From positions 1 to 14,196 of the forward strand of contig CALGPD010000220.1 in the NCBI GenBank assembly GCA_937960625.1: DNA of 14,196 nt, given 5' to 3'. Shown piece by piece: positions 7,008-14,015 of the stretch (the first letter of the stretch is position 1; the number at the start of each line of letters is the position of its first letter). Below the pieces are notes generated by a model that saw only the letters and a program-made list of their open reading frames with translations, was not told the DNA's origin and made no database searches. Both the position numbers and the translations under genes were made by a program. The stretch comes from an uncultured Spirochaetia bacterium. GTDB taxonomy: Bacteria > Spirochaetota > CALGPD01.

Positions 7008-7730
7008 TTAAATTGTTTTTGTTTTATACAAAAGTTTATTTTTGATTAAAATAAATATAATTCCGAATACTACTATACTTATAATTTGAATTATTAAAAT
7101 TGACCATTTATAATGATAATATTTAGCTTCACCCAAAGTATGAAAAAGCATTGTTATACAAAAGAATAACCAGTTTAGATATAAAGAACGCGTTAAAATA
7201 AAACCTACGCTATAAAATATTCCCATAACTCCCATGATTAAGAGCATTTCTATGCTGCCTAGAGTATCAACAAAAAAAGCAAATCCCATTGCAATTCCGC
7301 TAAAAATCGGAGCAGTTATATATCCAAAAGTTTTACTTTTTGCCATATCAAGTATCATACCGGGGATTAAGTAAAGGCAAAAAACAGTGAGGCCAAATGA
7401 CATAGGAATGAACAATATTAGATATTTAATTATTACTTCAACACTAGGTTTGCTATTTATGGTATGAGACAACGCATCTGATCCGATTACATTTAAAGCT
7501 GTAAATGTAATTAAGTATATTACACCAATTATCATAAGATGCTTTTTTTCGTTTTTATATTTTATTTTAAATTTGACCATTAAAAATAATGGGATAAATA
7601 CTCCTGACAGTGAAGAATATAAAGCGACGAAAATCAAACTGCCAATATAACCGCTTACAAGTTGAGCAATAAACCAATTCAAAAGATAAAAAAAGAAAGC
7701 CATTAAAATATAGAATTGCTGTTTTTTCAT
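7008..7730 (-). CDS. Unrecognised eight-helix membrane protein
   Basis: The 240-residue protein starts at ATG 7730 with AAGGAA eight bases upstream. It is almost entirely hydrophobic, with about eight predicted membrane helices (near 6-24, 29-53, 64-83, 99-126, 134-153, 161-180, 184-200, 208-230) and a short lysine-rich C-terminus. I do not recognise the family. The helix number and a late histidine ('FHTLGE', residues 196-201) made me consider a CPBP (Abi) intramembrane protease, but the obligatory EExxxR motif is missing. It has no evident operon partner: 115 bases separate it from the metallopeptidase gene downstream, and the etf terminator lies upstream. Confidence 0.8.
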   Translation of the reverse strand: MKKQQFYILMAFFFYLLNWFIAQLVSGYIGSLIFVALYSSLSGVFIPLFLMVKFKIKYKNEKKHLMIIGVIYLITFTALNVIGSDALSHTINSKPSVEVIIKYLILFIPMSFGLTVFCLYLIPGMILDMAKSKTFGYITAPIFSGIAMGFAFFVDTLGSIEMLLIMGVMGIFYSVGFILTRSLYLNWLFFCITMLFHTLGEAKYYHYKWSILIIQIISIVVFGIIFILIKNKLLYKTKTI

Positions 7731-7777
7731 GAAAATATTTCCTTAAACTCGTGCATTTTAGATAATAAAAACTACAT

Positions 7778-7806
7778 AATTTATCATAAGTTTTCAATTA
7801 AGACAA
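7778..7806 (-). promoter_or_regulatory. Possible sigma70 promoter for the membrane protein gene
   Basis: On the minus strand TTGTCT (7806-7801), a 17-base spacer and TAAATT (7783-7778) precede the start codon at 7730. The -35 overlaps the T-tract end of the etf terminator, so transcription would restart immediately after termination. Both hexamers are imperfect. Confidence 0.35.
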
Positions 7807-7835
7807 ATAAAAAACCCCGGCTAAAATAACCGGGG
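7804..7835 (-). terminator. Intrinsic terminator of the acyl-CoA dehydrogenase/etf operon
   Basis: On the minus strand CCCCGG (7835-7830), a 9-base loop and CCGGGG (7820-7815) form a 6-bp all-GC stem followed by TTTTTTATTTG. It starts 26 bases after the etfA stop. In this AT-rich context it is very distinct. Confidence 0.9.
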
Positions 7836-7860
7836 CTGTGTATGTTTAAGTTAAGACTTT

Positions 7861-9066
7861 TTACTTAATTCCTTTTTCCCGTTTTATTTCTTTGATTAGC
7901 GCGGGAACGACTTCCATTGCATCGCCTACAATGCCGTAAGTTGCGACATTGAAAATCGGCGCGTTTTCATCAGAGTTGATTGCAACGATAACATCTGATG
8001 ATGACATACCGGCGAGGTGCTGGATTGCTCCTGAAATACCTACTGCGATGTATATTTTAGGCTGTACGGTTTTACCCGTTTGACCTACTTGGTGAAATGA
8101 TTCAATCCATTCTGAATCAACAACAGCGCGGGATGCTCCGACTGCCCCGTTTAAAAGTTCAGCAAGTTCATAGAGCATTTTAAAGTTCTCGGGTTTTTTT
8201 AAACCCCTGCCGCCTGAAACGATAATTTCAGCATCAGCAAGGTTAACTTTTTCTTCTCCGCTTCTAATAACTTCAAGAATTTTCGTTCTAATATCAACGG
8301 CTTTAATATCTACCGCGAAATCAATAATTTCACCTTTGCGTGATGTGTCAGGCTCACCGAGTTTCATTACTTTAGGCCTTACCGTTGCCATTTGTGGACG
8401 GTAATTTTCACATGTGATTGTAGCCATAATGTTTCCGCCAAAAGCAGGGCGGGTTTGTAATAAGATTTTTTTCTTTAAATCTATTCCAAGATGTGTACAA
8501 TCTGCGGTTAAACCGGTTTGAATTCTAACTGCGATACGCGCTGCTAAACTCCGGCCTACTGAAGTTGCGCCCATTAAAACGATTTCGGGTTTGGTTTCGT
8601 TAATTAGTTTGGTAAATGCTTCTGTGTATGCATCGTTTGTGTATTCTTCAAACTCATCGCCTTCAATTACGTATACTTTATCAGCACCGTATGAAATACA
8701 TTCATTGGCATGGTTTTTTATTCCTTTGCCAACTAAAACTGCCCAAACTTCACAGCCTAAATCCTGAGAAAGAAGTTTTGCTTCACTGATTAATTCTTTA
8801 CCGACACTCATTAAACTGCCGCCGGCAGTTTCAGCATATACCATAATATGACGGAAGTCGTTTACATCCGGCAATCCGTCTGTATTAACTTCTCTATTTA
8901 TTACTATAGCGTTAACCGGGCAAATATCTTCACATTGGCCGCATACAATACAACCGTCACCGATTACTGCCATTTTGCCTTCCATTGAAATGATTCCCAC
9001 AGGACAAGCAGGAACACATTTCTTACAACCGATACATTTATCCGTTACTTTAATTATATCATCCAT
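7861..9066 (-). CDS. etfA: Electron transfer flavoprotein alpha subunit with N-terminal 2x[4Fe-4S] ferredoxin domain
   Basis: The 401-residue protein starts at ATG 9066 behind AGGAG. Residues 10-50 hold two complete CxxCxxCxxxCP cluster motifs (C11, C14, C17, C21 and C39, C42, C45, C49). The ETF alpha domain I follows from about 70. The C-terminal FAD domain shows 'VSGGRGLKKPENF' (283-295), 'QVGQTGKTV' (326-334), 'GISGAIQH' (343-350) and 'INSDENAPIF' (363-372), all characteristic of ETF alpha. Ordinary EtfA is about 310-330 residues. The extra ferredoxin domain is typical of anaerobic ETFs such as those of caffeyl-CoA reductase and lactate dehydrogenase complexes, which couple NADH, ferredoxin and an acyl-CoA or lactate dehydrogenase. 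With EtfB it would carry electrons to or from the dehydrogenase encoded upstream. It is the last gene of the operon, 21 bases after etfB. Flavin-based bifurcation is likely but not proven by sequence. Confidence 0.95.
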   Translation of the reverse strand: MDDIIKVTDKCIGCKKCVPACPVGIISMEGKMAVIGDGCIVCGQCEDICPVNAIVINREVNTDGLPDVNDFRHIMVYAETAGGSLMSVGKELISEAKLLSQDLGCEVWAVLVGKGIKNHANECISYGADKVYVIEGDEFEEYTNDAYTEAFTKLINETKPEIVLMGATSVGRSLAARIAVRIQTGLTADCTHLGIDLKKKILLQTRPAFGGNIMATITCENYRPQMATVRPKVMKLGEPDTSRKGEIIDFAVDIKAVDIRTKILEVIRSGEEKVNLADAEIIVSGGRGLKKPENFKMLYELAELLNGAVGASRAVVDSEWIESFHQVGQTGKTVQPKIYIAVGISGAIQHLAGMSSSDVIVAINSDENAPIFNVATYGIVGDAMEVVPALIKEIKREKGIK

Positions 9067-9087
9067 ATTAAGCTCCTGTTTATCCGA

Positions 9088-9879
9088 TTATATAATTCCC
9101 ATTTCTTTAAAATGGCCTGTGAGTTTTTGTGCTTTTTCTTCTGCTGTTTCTCCATCTATAAACTCTCCGCCTTCTCTGGCTTCAGGAGTAAATATTTTTA
9201 CAACAACAGTAGGAGACCCTTTTAATCCAATTCTCTCAAAGTTTGCGGCAACTTGTTCAGCGCTCCAAACTGGAATTTCCTTTTTCTTGGCTGCCATTTT
9301 TCCTTTTAAAGAAGGGTAGCGGGGAGAATTGATTGTTTTTAATACGGTCAGTAAAACCGGTGTCTTTAATTCAAGCATTGAATAACCACCGTCAATATTT
9401 GACTGTACTTTAATTGTGTCTCCGCCTTCATATTCAATCTTATTTATATAAGTTACGTGATTTATGTTGAGATATTCAGCGACTCCCGGTCCTACCTGTG
9501 CAGTATCACCGTCAATTGCCTGTTTCCCGCTCATAATAATATCTACATCACCCATTTTTTCAATAGCTTTTGATAAAGCATAACTCGTTGCCAATGTATC
9601 GGCACCGGCAAAGTGTCTGTCAGAAAGGAGAATTGCTTCATTACATCCCATTGCGATACAATCTTTAAGCATTGTTTCGACTTGAGGTGGCCCCATTGAA
9701 AGAGCTGTAACTTTTGTATCGGGGTTTTTGTCTTTTATTTGAAGCGCGGCTTCAACAGCGTTTTCATCAAAAGGGTTTAATATTGAATCAACGCCTTCCC
9801 GGATTAAAGTATTTGTCTCAGGGTTTATTTTTACGTCCGTTGTATCCGGAACCTGTTTTACTAAAACTACAATATGCAT
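9088..9879 (-). CDS. etfB: Electron transfer flavoprotein beta subunit
   Basis: The 263-residue protein starts at ATG 9879 with GGGAG upstream, 16 bases after the dehydrogenase stop. The N-terminus 'MHIVVLVKQVPDT' and 'NPFDENAVEAAL' (35-46) are diagnostic for ETF beta. 'GADTLATSYAL' (92-102) and 'SGKQAIDGDTAQVGP' (117-131) form the nucleotide/FAD-binding region. Length is standard. EtfB pairs with EtfA; in ordinary ETF this subunit holds AMP, while in bifurcating ETF it holds the NADH-oxidising FAD. The gene order dehydrogenase-etfB-etfA is the same as in clostridial bcd-etfBA clusters. The frame is intact and uninterrupted. Confidence 0.96.
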   Translation of the reverse strand: MHIVVLVKQVPDTTDVKINPETNTLIREGVDSILNPFDENAVEAALQIKDKNPDTKVTALSMGPPQVETMLKDCIAMGCNEAILLSDRHFAGADTLATSYALSKAIEKMGDVDIIMSGKQAIDGDTAQVGPGVAEYLNINHVTYINKIEYEGGDTIKVQSNIDGGYSMLELKTPVLLTVLKTINSPRYPSLKGKMAAKKKEIPVWSAEQVAANFERIGLKGSPTVVVKIFTPEAREGGEFIDGETAEEKAQKLTGHFKEMGII

Positions 9880-9895
9880 ATAAAACTCCCGGTGC

Positions 9896-11065
9896 TTATT
9901 TTTTCTTGTTAGATTCTTTAATTACACCGAGTGCAATTTCATTTCTTTGAATCTGGTTTGTACCTTCGTATATCTGAGTAATTTTTGCATCTCTCATATA
10001 TTTTTCAAAAGGATATTCTTTCATGTATCCGTAACCGCCGGCAACCTGTACCATATCAGTTGTTACTTTCATGGCAACGTCTGACGCAAAACACTTTGCC
10101 ATGGCGGAATAATGAGCGAAATCTTTTTGTCCGCTGTCTACTGCTCTTGCAACGTTATAAATTAATGAACGCGCGGCTTCAACCTGCATTGCTGCATCAG
10201 CAATCATGTGTTGAATTGCTTGAAAGCTGATTATTTTTTGGCCAAACTGAACGCGTTCTTTGGCATAAGCAACGGCTTCATCGATAGCGCCTGCTGCAAT
10301 ACCTAGGGCTTGAGCGCCAACTCCGGGCCTTGAATGGTTTAACGTTCCGATTGCAGCTTTAACGCCTAAACCTTCTTTTAATATAAGGTTTTCAGCCGGT
10401 ATTTTACAATCATCGAAAATAAGTTCTTTTGTTGCTGATGAGTTGATACCCATTTTTTCTTCATCTTTACCGAATGAAAAACCTTCAGTTCCTTTTTCTA
10501 CGATAAAACAAGATAATCCTCTTGCTCCTCTGGAACGGTCAGTAACAGCAAATACAGTATATATTTCTGCGTGTTCAGCATTAGTAATCCATTGTTTTGT
10601 TCCATTTAGTATATAATAATCGCCGTCTTTTTTTGCGGAAGTCTGCATTGCTAGTGCATCTGAGCCGGCATTCGCTTCTGTTAAAGCAAACGCGGCGATA
10701 GTTCCCTCTGCGATACGAGGTAAGTATTTCTTTTTTTGTTCTTCATTACCTGAAAGAAGAATTGGAAAAGTTCCAAGTGCAGTTCCTGCGTATGAAATAG
10801 CAATTGAACCGCAGGCTTTTGATAATTCTTCTACTGCAATACAAAGTTCCATAACCCCTTTGGCAGGGCTTTGAGCAAGCCCGTCATATTCTTCGGGTAT
10901 AAATAAACCGAATAATCCGGCTTGAGCACATTTTTCCATAATATCTGTTGGGAAAGTATGATTATTATCATATTGCGCCCGGACGGGTTTAATATCATTT
11001 TCTGCAATTTCTTTAGCAAGACCTTTAACTTCTTGCTGTAATTCTGTTAATTGATAATCAAGCAT
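9896..11065 (-). CDS. Acyl-CoA dehydrogenase (short-chain/butyryl-CoA dehydrogenase type)
   Basis: The 389-residue protein starts at ATG 11065 with a perfect AGGAGG upstream. It shows the flavin-binding 'FALTEANAGSDA' (126-137) and 'KQWITNA' (157-163), the 'RVQFGQKI' segment (271-278), and the C-terminal signature 'AGGYGYMKEYPFEKYMRDAK' (342-361). The following 'IYEGTNQIQR' contains the catalytic base E367, the same position as in classic butyryl/short-chain enzymes. It oxidises acyl-CoA to 2-enoyl-CoA or, with the ferredoxin-linked ETF encoded next, reduces enoyl-CoA. Chain length cannot be fixed from sequence, so bcd is possible but not assigned. It is first in a three-gene operon with no thiolase, crotonase or hydroxyacyl-CoA dehydrogenase in the window. 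Confidence 0.95.
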   Translation of the reverse strand: MLDYQLTELQQEVKGLAKEIAENDIKPVRAQYDNNHTFPTDIMEKCAQAGLFGLFIPEEYDGLAQSPAKGVMELCIAVEELSKACGSIAISYAGTALGTFPILLSGNEEQKKKYLPRIAEGTIAAFALTEANAGSDALAMQTSAKKDGDYYILNGTKQWITNAEHAEIYTVFAVTDRSRGARGLSCFIVEKGTEGFSFGKDEEKMGINSSATKELIFDDCKIPAENLILKEGLGVKAAIGTLNHSRPGVGAQALGIAAGAIDEAVAYAKERVQFGQKIISFQAIQHMIADAAMQVEAARSLIYNVARAVDSGQKDFAHYSAMAKCFASDVAMKVTTDMVQVAGGYGYMKEYPFEKYMRDAKITQIYEGTNQIQRNEIALGVIKESNKKK

Positions 11066-11134
11066 TTATTATTGCCTCCTGAATAATTTTCGTATAAATG
11101 CAAACATTATTGCTAATTAAGTAATTTTTTTAAG

Positions 11135-11151
11135 AATGTTCACATTAACAT
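11135..11151 (-). promoter_or_regulatory. Palindromic operator candidate at the acd-etfBA transcription start
   Basis: AATGT (11135-11139), two bases and ACATT (11142-11146) form a palindrome. A second overlapping symmetry is ATGTT (11136-11140), six bases, AACAT (11147-11151). It overlaps the 3' side of the -10 element and the expected start site near 11140, a typical repressor position. The regulator is unknown and the Rex consensus does not fit in spacing. Confidence 0.4.
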
Positions 11152-11175
11152 ATATTGTATCAAGAAATTTGTCAA
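11147..11175 (-). promoter_or_regulatory. Sigma70-type promoter of the acd-etfBA operon
   Basis: On the minus strand a perfect -35 TTGACA (11175-11170), a 17-base spacer and -10 TATGTT (11152-11147) precede the acyl-CoA dehydrogenase start by about 80 bases. This is the best promoter match in the window. Confidence 0.7.
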
Positions 11176-11286
11176 GTATAAAAAGTTGCACTTAAAAGAA
11201 TTAACCGTCTGATTTTCCGTGTAAATAAATCATGATTGAATTAAGTATTAATAGTTATATTTATTATGTTGTGTAAATGCTTGATG

Positions 11287-11838
11287 CTATTTTTTACGGT
11301 TCTTTTTATTTAATGGTTTGCTTTTTTTAGCCTTTCCGGTTTTTATTCCCGTTACTGCTCTATCTAATACAGTATGAAAAATTGAAGGAATATATACACC
11401 GAGTAATAGAGCTGTAATATATTGCCACCGGATTTCATCAGAATCAACGAATAAAAAGGGTAAATCATTAAAATCCATATCACTAAAGAAATAATAAATT
11501 AATAAGGCTGTAAAATACACTGCATAGATATATATTAATCGTGTTAAGATACCCCATAATATTGAATGTGATATACCTCTATGCTTAAAAACTTTTGAAT
11601 ATGGCTGCCAAATCCAACGTAAAAAACCCCAGTTAAGTTTTGACCGGTTTCTTTTTAAATCTAAATCAGGGCTTAAGAGAAAGGTAGAAAACGCATAAGC
11701 ACTGACAAAAAGTATTAAACAATTATTAAAAATATCTTCATCCATGTGCTTGGATAATACGTTGTATGAAACTATTACGGTTATCCCAAAAAGTATGAGA
11801 ACAACATTCGCAATATCATGGGTTTTTCCGGATGGCAT
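11287..11838 (-). CDS. DUF2227-like metal-binding membrane protein
   Basis: I choose the ATG at 11838 (183 residues), because the family characteristically begins 'MPSG.THD' and GTGGA lies seven bases upstream. A GTG at 11850 would add four residues. Potential metal ligands are H7-D8, the 'LLSPDLDL' motif (54-61) and 'KHRGISHS' (85-92). Conserved 'WGFLRWIWQPY' sits between them. This H-D / PDLD / HRG-SH pattern matches DUF2227 and resembles YdjM-type membrane-bound metal-dependent hydrolases. There are four or so membrane helices and a lysine-rich cytoplasmic tail. The reaction and substrate are not known. It appears monocistronic, and no clear terminator follows it before the acd promoter. 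Confidence 0.85.
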   Translation of the reverse strand: MPSGKTHDIANVVLILFGITVIVSYNVLSKHMDEDIFNNCLILFVSAYAFSTFLLSPDLDLKRNRSKLNWGFLRWIWQPYSKVFKHRGISHSILWGILTRLIYIYAVYFTALLIYYFFSDMDFNDLPFLFVDSDEIRWQYITALLLGVYIPSIFHTVLDRAVTGIKTGKAKKSKPLNKKNRKK

Positions 11839-11850
11839 AAATTTATCCAC

Positions 11851-12039
11851 TATATAATATTCAAATTGATAATTCTATTTAAAATTAATAGAAAAATAAA
11901 GGAAAGCAAAAATACTTTATAATTTATTAATTATTATTTAAATAGGATTACACGTTTCCGTTTTAAGCTTAATTTAAATAATTATTCCGGCAGATATTTT
12001 ATTAATTTTTTCCATTTTTATTCAAAAATTCTATAATCC
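11851..12039. other. Intergenic region, no gene seen
   Basis: This very AT-rich stretch lies between divergent genes. I see no frame with a ribosome site and no convincing hairpin. Only the promoter candidate at its right end (12040-12068) can be supported. Confidence 0.5.
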
Positions 12040-12068
12040 TTGTAATAATAAAGACAATGTGTTAAAAT
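12040..12068 (+). promoter_or_regulatory. Promoter candidate for the STAS gene
   Basis: TTGTAA (12040-12045), a 17-base spacer and TAAAAT (12063-12068) lie 29 bases before the ATG at 12098. One mismatch to consensus in the -10 and two in the -35 make this a reasonable housekeeping promoter. Confidence 0.5.
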
Positions 12069-12097
12069 GTTTTAAGTTTAATTGATTGGGTTTAATT

Positions 12098-12424
12098 ATG
12101 GATGGTCTGGAAATTGTTGAAAAAGAATTAGAAACATATTTTTATGTAAAAGTAATTGGAAAAATAACATCATTTACTCATACTAAACTTCAGGATAGAA
12201 TATTTCTTCATTTACAGAAGAAAGCAGTTTGCCTTGATTTTAGCGAGGTTACAGCGCTCGCTTCCGCGGGAATCGGCCTTTTAATGGGGGCAACAAAAAT
12301 AAGCATGAAATTTGAAACCAAAATATATATCTTAAATCCGTCCACACAGATTATTGATTCTTTTGAGTTTACAGGAATTCAGAATATTTTAAACGTTATT
12401 TATGATGAAAACGAGATAGAATAA
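12098..12424 (+). CDS. Single-domain STAS protein, anti-sigma-factor-antagonist-like
   Basis: The 108-residue protein is read from ATG 12098. A TTG at 12086 would add four residues, but it has no ribosome site. The whole length is one STAS domain: beta strands 'FYVKVIGKI' (15-23) and 'AVCLDFSEV' (43-51), then 'ALASAGIGLLMGA' (53-65). In SpoIIAA-type proteins the equivalent D/A-S-x-G serine is phosphorylated by an anti-sigma kinase; here it is S56, so phospho-switching is possible. No partner kinase or phosphatase is adjacent, so it may work with genes elsewhere or in another STAS-based signalling complex. The paired 37-residue gene converges on it and shares the intervening hairpin. Confidence 0.85.
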   Translation: MDGLEIVEKELETYFYVKVIGKITSFTHTKLQDRIFLHLQKKAVCLDFSEVTALASAGIGLLMGATKISMKFETKIYILNPSTQIIDSFEFTGIQNILNVIYDENEIE

Positions 12425-12456
12425 AAAAACCGGTAATGATTTTCACAATACCGGTT
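12423..12456 (-). terminator. Intrinsic terminator of the 37-residue small-protein gene
   Basis: AACCGGTA (12428-12435) and TACCGGTT (12449-12456) form an 8-bp perfect stem with a 13-base loop. Read on the minus strand it runs into seven T (12429-12423). On the plus strand it is followed by AATAACCC, so it mainly serves the minus strand. Its T-tract overlaps the STAS stop codon. Confidence 0.75.
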
Positions 12457-12483
12457 AATAACCCGATTAATGCCGGAATTTTT

Positions 12484-12597
12484 TTAAGCTACCATATCTC
12501 GCGCAAAACACAAAAAGCTGTCAGCCATTAAGTATCCATAATCCAGAGCTTTTCTTGTGTTCTCAATCCAGAACGAATAGAAATTTCTCATTCCCAT
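12484..12597 (-). CDS. Unrecognised 37-residue small protein
   Basis: On the minus strand ATG at 12597 is preceded by AAGGAG with a six-base spacing (the best SD in the right third of the window) and opens 37 codons ending in TAA at 12486-12484. The product begins MGMRNFYSFWIENTRK and ends CFARDMVA. It is aromatic and amphipathic, without a signal peptide or full membrane helix. A dedicated intrinsic terminator follows 28 bases after the stop, so this is a complete small transcription unit rather than a chance frame. I recognise no family. Conservation of the frame in relatives would settle whether it is a real protein; a structured RNA with a leader peptide is the alternative. Confidence 0.6.
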   Translation of the reverse strand: MGMRNFYSFWIENTRKALDYGYLMADSFLCFARDMVA

Positions 12598-12865
12598 GAT
12601 TCGCTCCTTATTGATATTTTTTTTCCAGCTAAATATATTTTCGATTTGTTTTTTAATTCCTTTAGCAGTTTAATTAATATTTTATACCGTCTTCCAATAA
12701 TTCATGTAATATGCTTTATGAAATAACGTATAATTTTTAACTTCACGATAAACGCAAAATATAAATATTAAAAAATTGCTTATAAACTAAAAATATTTCT
12801 AAAAGTATAAATTATAAGGGCTTTTTAGTTGATTATAATCACATTAATTACCGGGAAAAAAGTAT
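12598..12865. other. Intergenic region with one perfect palindrome
   Basis: No gene is seen. TGATTATAATCA at 12830-12841 is a perfect 12-base palindrome that includes TATAAT, about 25 bases before the proposed beginning of the nuclease pseudogene. It could be a -10 region with an operator, but no -35 is found at 17 bases. The rest is AT-rich and featureless to the eye. Confidence 0.4.
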
Positions 12866-12968
12866 CTGGAAAACAAACCTTATGACAGCGCGTATAAATT
12901 TCTTTTCAAAAGCAGGCGCATTTTTCATCAGCTATTGCATTCTTTCGTTCATGAAGATTTTTTTAAAT

Positions 12969-13008
12969 AAATACGCGTTAACGATTTGGAGTTATTTAAC
13001 GCGTATTT
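12969..13008. repeat. 13-bp perfect inverted repeat within the nuclease pseudogene
   Basis: AAATACGCGTTAA (12969-12981) and TTAACGCGTATTT (12996-13008) are perfect inverted arms around a 14-base loop. The premature TAA at 12968-12970 overlaps the outer end of the left arm. Such a long GC-containing stem inside a coding region is unusual here. Confidence 0.7.
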
Positions 13009-13570
13009 TATATCCGGAGAATTTCAAAACCGTGAATCCGATTTAATTTACATAGTTAAATTCCGGGATAAAGAATACTTTATCTATATCTTGATTGAGT
13101 TTCAGTCATCACCGGATAAATCAATTCCCGTTAGAATGTTTTCATATATCATGCTTTTGTACGATTTAATTTATAAAAATTCTCAACGTGGTAAACTGCC
13201 TAACGTTTTTCCTATTTTGCTTTACAACGGCAAACACGATTGGAATGTTCCTATAAACATAAGCGGGCTCATTGATAAAAACATTCCAATAAAATACATA
13301 CCGCAATTTGAATATTATTTGATATCTGAAAAGGACGTTCCTGATCAAGTTTTTCTGGAGTTAAATAACCTCATTGCTGCGGTAGTGTATCTTGAAAAGC
13401 AAAACGATGAAAACAAAATCGCGGATGCTCTTGAAAAAGTGATTGAATTTATAAGAAAAGAGAATATAATTGATATTAGAGTATTTACGAAGTGGCTCAC
13501 AAACATGTTCAGGTTTGATATGAGTGAGCCAGAATATCGCAAAATAAAAGACGTTCAGGAGGCAAAGTCA

Positions 13571-13756
13571 ATGTTGACTGAAATTGCGGATAAATTACGA
13601 GAACAAGGTAAAGAAGAAGGAATTGAGAAAGGCAGGGAAGAAGGCAGAGAAGAAGGAAAAATTGAAACAGCTATAAAGATGAAACAAAAAGGTTTAGAAT
13701 ACGCGTTAATCAGCGAAATAACGGGATTGTCAATACAAAAAATAGAAAAACTCTAA
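13571..13756 (+). CDS. Candidate intragenic 61-residue C-terminal product of the rpn-like gene
   Basis: In the same frame as the nuclease, ATG 13571 is preceded by AGGAGG at 13557-13562 with an 8-base spacing, much better than any start available to the long frame. The product would be 61 residues: 'MLTEIADKLREQGKEEG', the charged repeat, and the end 'SEITGLSIQKIEKL'. E. coli rpn genes are reported to make such a short C-terminal protein (RpnS) from an internal start, which binds and blocks the full-length nuclease. That this one is translated is inferred from the ribosome site only. It could persist although the long gene is broken. Confidence 0.5.
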   Translation: MLTEIADKLREQGKEEGIEKGREEGREEGKIETAIKMKQKGLEYALISEITGLSIQKIEKL

Positions 13757-13820
13757 CGCATATAACCATATTAAATTATTCCCTTTTATAGAAGTGAATT
13801 AAAGCAACGCAAAAAACTGT

Positions 13821-13991
13821 ATGATAACAGTTGGTGGTCATTACGTTAAAGTCGTTAATATAACAAGTAACGGACAAATAATTGTAAAAGATTCAGACAA
13901 TGATCAGCAGTTTAGGACTTTAACAGAGGTCATGAATCAGAAAAGAGTAACCACAGTTACAGTAACAAACTTTAGCAGAACGGATTCGTAA
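13821..13991 (+). pseudogene. C-terminal remnant of a C39-like cysteine peptidase
   Basis: The frame opens six codons before ATG 13821 and encodes 'MITVGGHYVKVV' followed by 'NGQIIVKDSDND', 56 residues from the ATG. 'GHYVxVV...G.I.V.D' is the second half of the Peptidase_C39_2 fold, with the catalytic His (H7) and Asp (D24) present. The N-terminal half with the catalytic Cys is absent, and the upstream frame is closed by a TAA at 13800-13802. No SD precedes the ATG. It is most simply a 5'-truncated remnant, left beside the decayed nuclease gene. An independent small protein is possible. Confidence 0.5.
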
Positions 13992-14015
13992 GTAAAATAA
14001 GGAGGATTAAAGCAA

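Larger units (their letters stand above)
12866..13756 (+). pseudogene. Rpn/YhgA-like PD-(D/E)XK nuclease, interrupted by an in-frame stop
   Basis: The conserved N-terminus of this family ('NKPYDSAYKFLFKSRRIFHQ', then 'LLHSFVHEDFFK') is readable from a CTG at 12866, but codon 12968-12970 is TAA. The same frame then continues 'IRVNDLELFNAYFISG', 'RESDLIYIV' and 'ILIEFQSSPDKSIPVRM', keeping the nuclease core Asp and the E-x-Q pair. So this is one gene with a nonsense codon, not a frameshift. No ATG, GTG or TTG is available at the true N-terminus; CTG 12866 may be a mutated ATG. A shortened product of 256 residues could start at TTG 12986, but it has no ribosome site and would lack the N-terminal helix. 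The C-terminus is the usual charged EGIEKGREEGREEGK coiled coil plus a small helix-turn-helix-like end. Intact relatives are recombination-promoting nucleases or phage-defence toxins. Confidence 0.75.

Noticed and set aside
7008..7730. CPBP/Abi intramembrane protease
   Set aside because: Helix number fits but the EExxxR motif and the paired histidine motifs are not present.
8975..9319. Plus-strand frame of 114 codons across the etfA/etfB junction
   Set aside because: It is antisense to two well-recognised genes and is a by-product of their codon pattern; no family resemblance or ribosome site.
11136..11151. Rex (redox repressor) operator at the etf promoter
   Set aside because: The known TTGTTAA-N4-TTAACAA type site needs a longer spacing between half-sites; here the arms are too close, so only an unspecified palindrome is claimed.
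12968..12970. Programmed readthrough of the TAA in the nuclease gene
   Set aside because: There is no selenocysteine (TGA) possibility, and the missing start codon makes simple decay more likely; kept only as a remote option.
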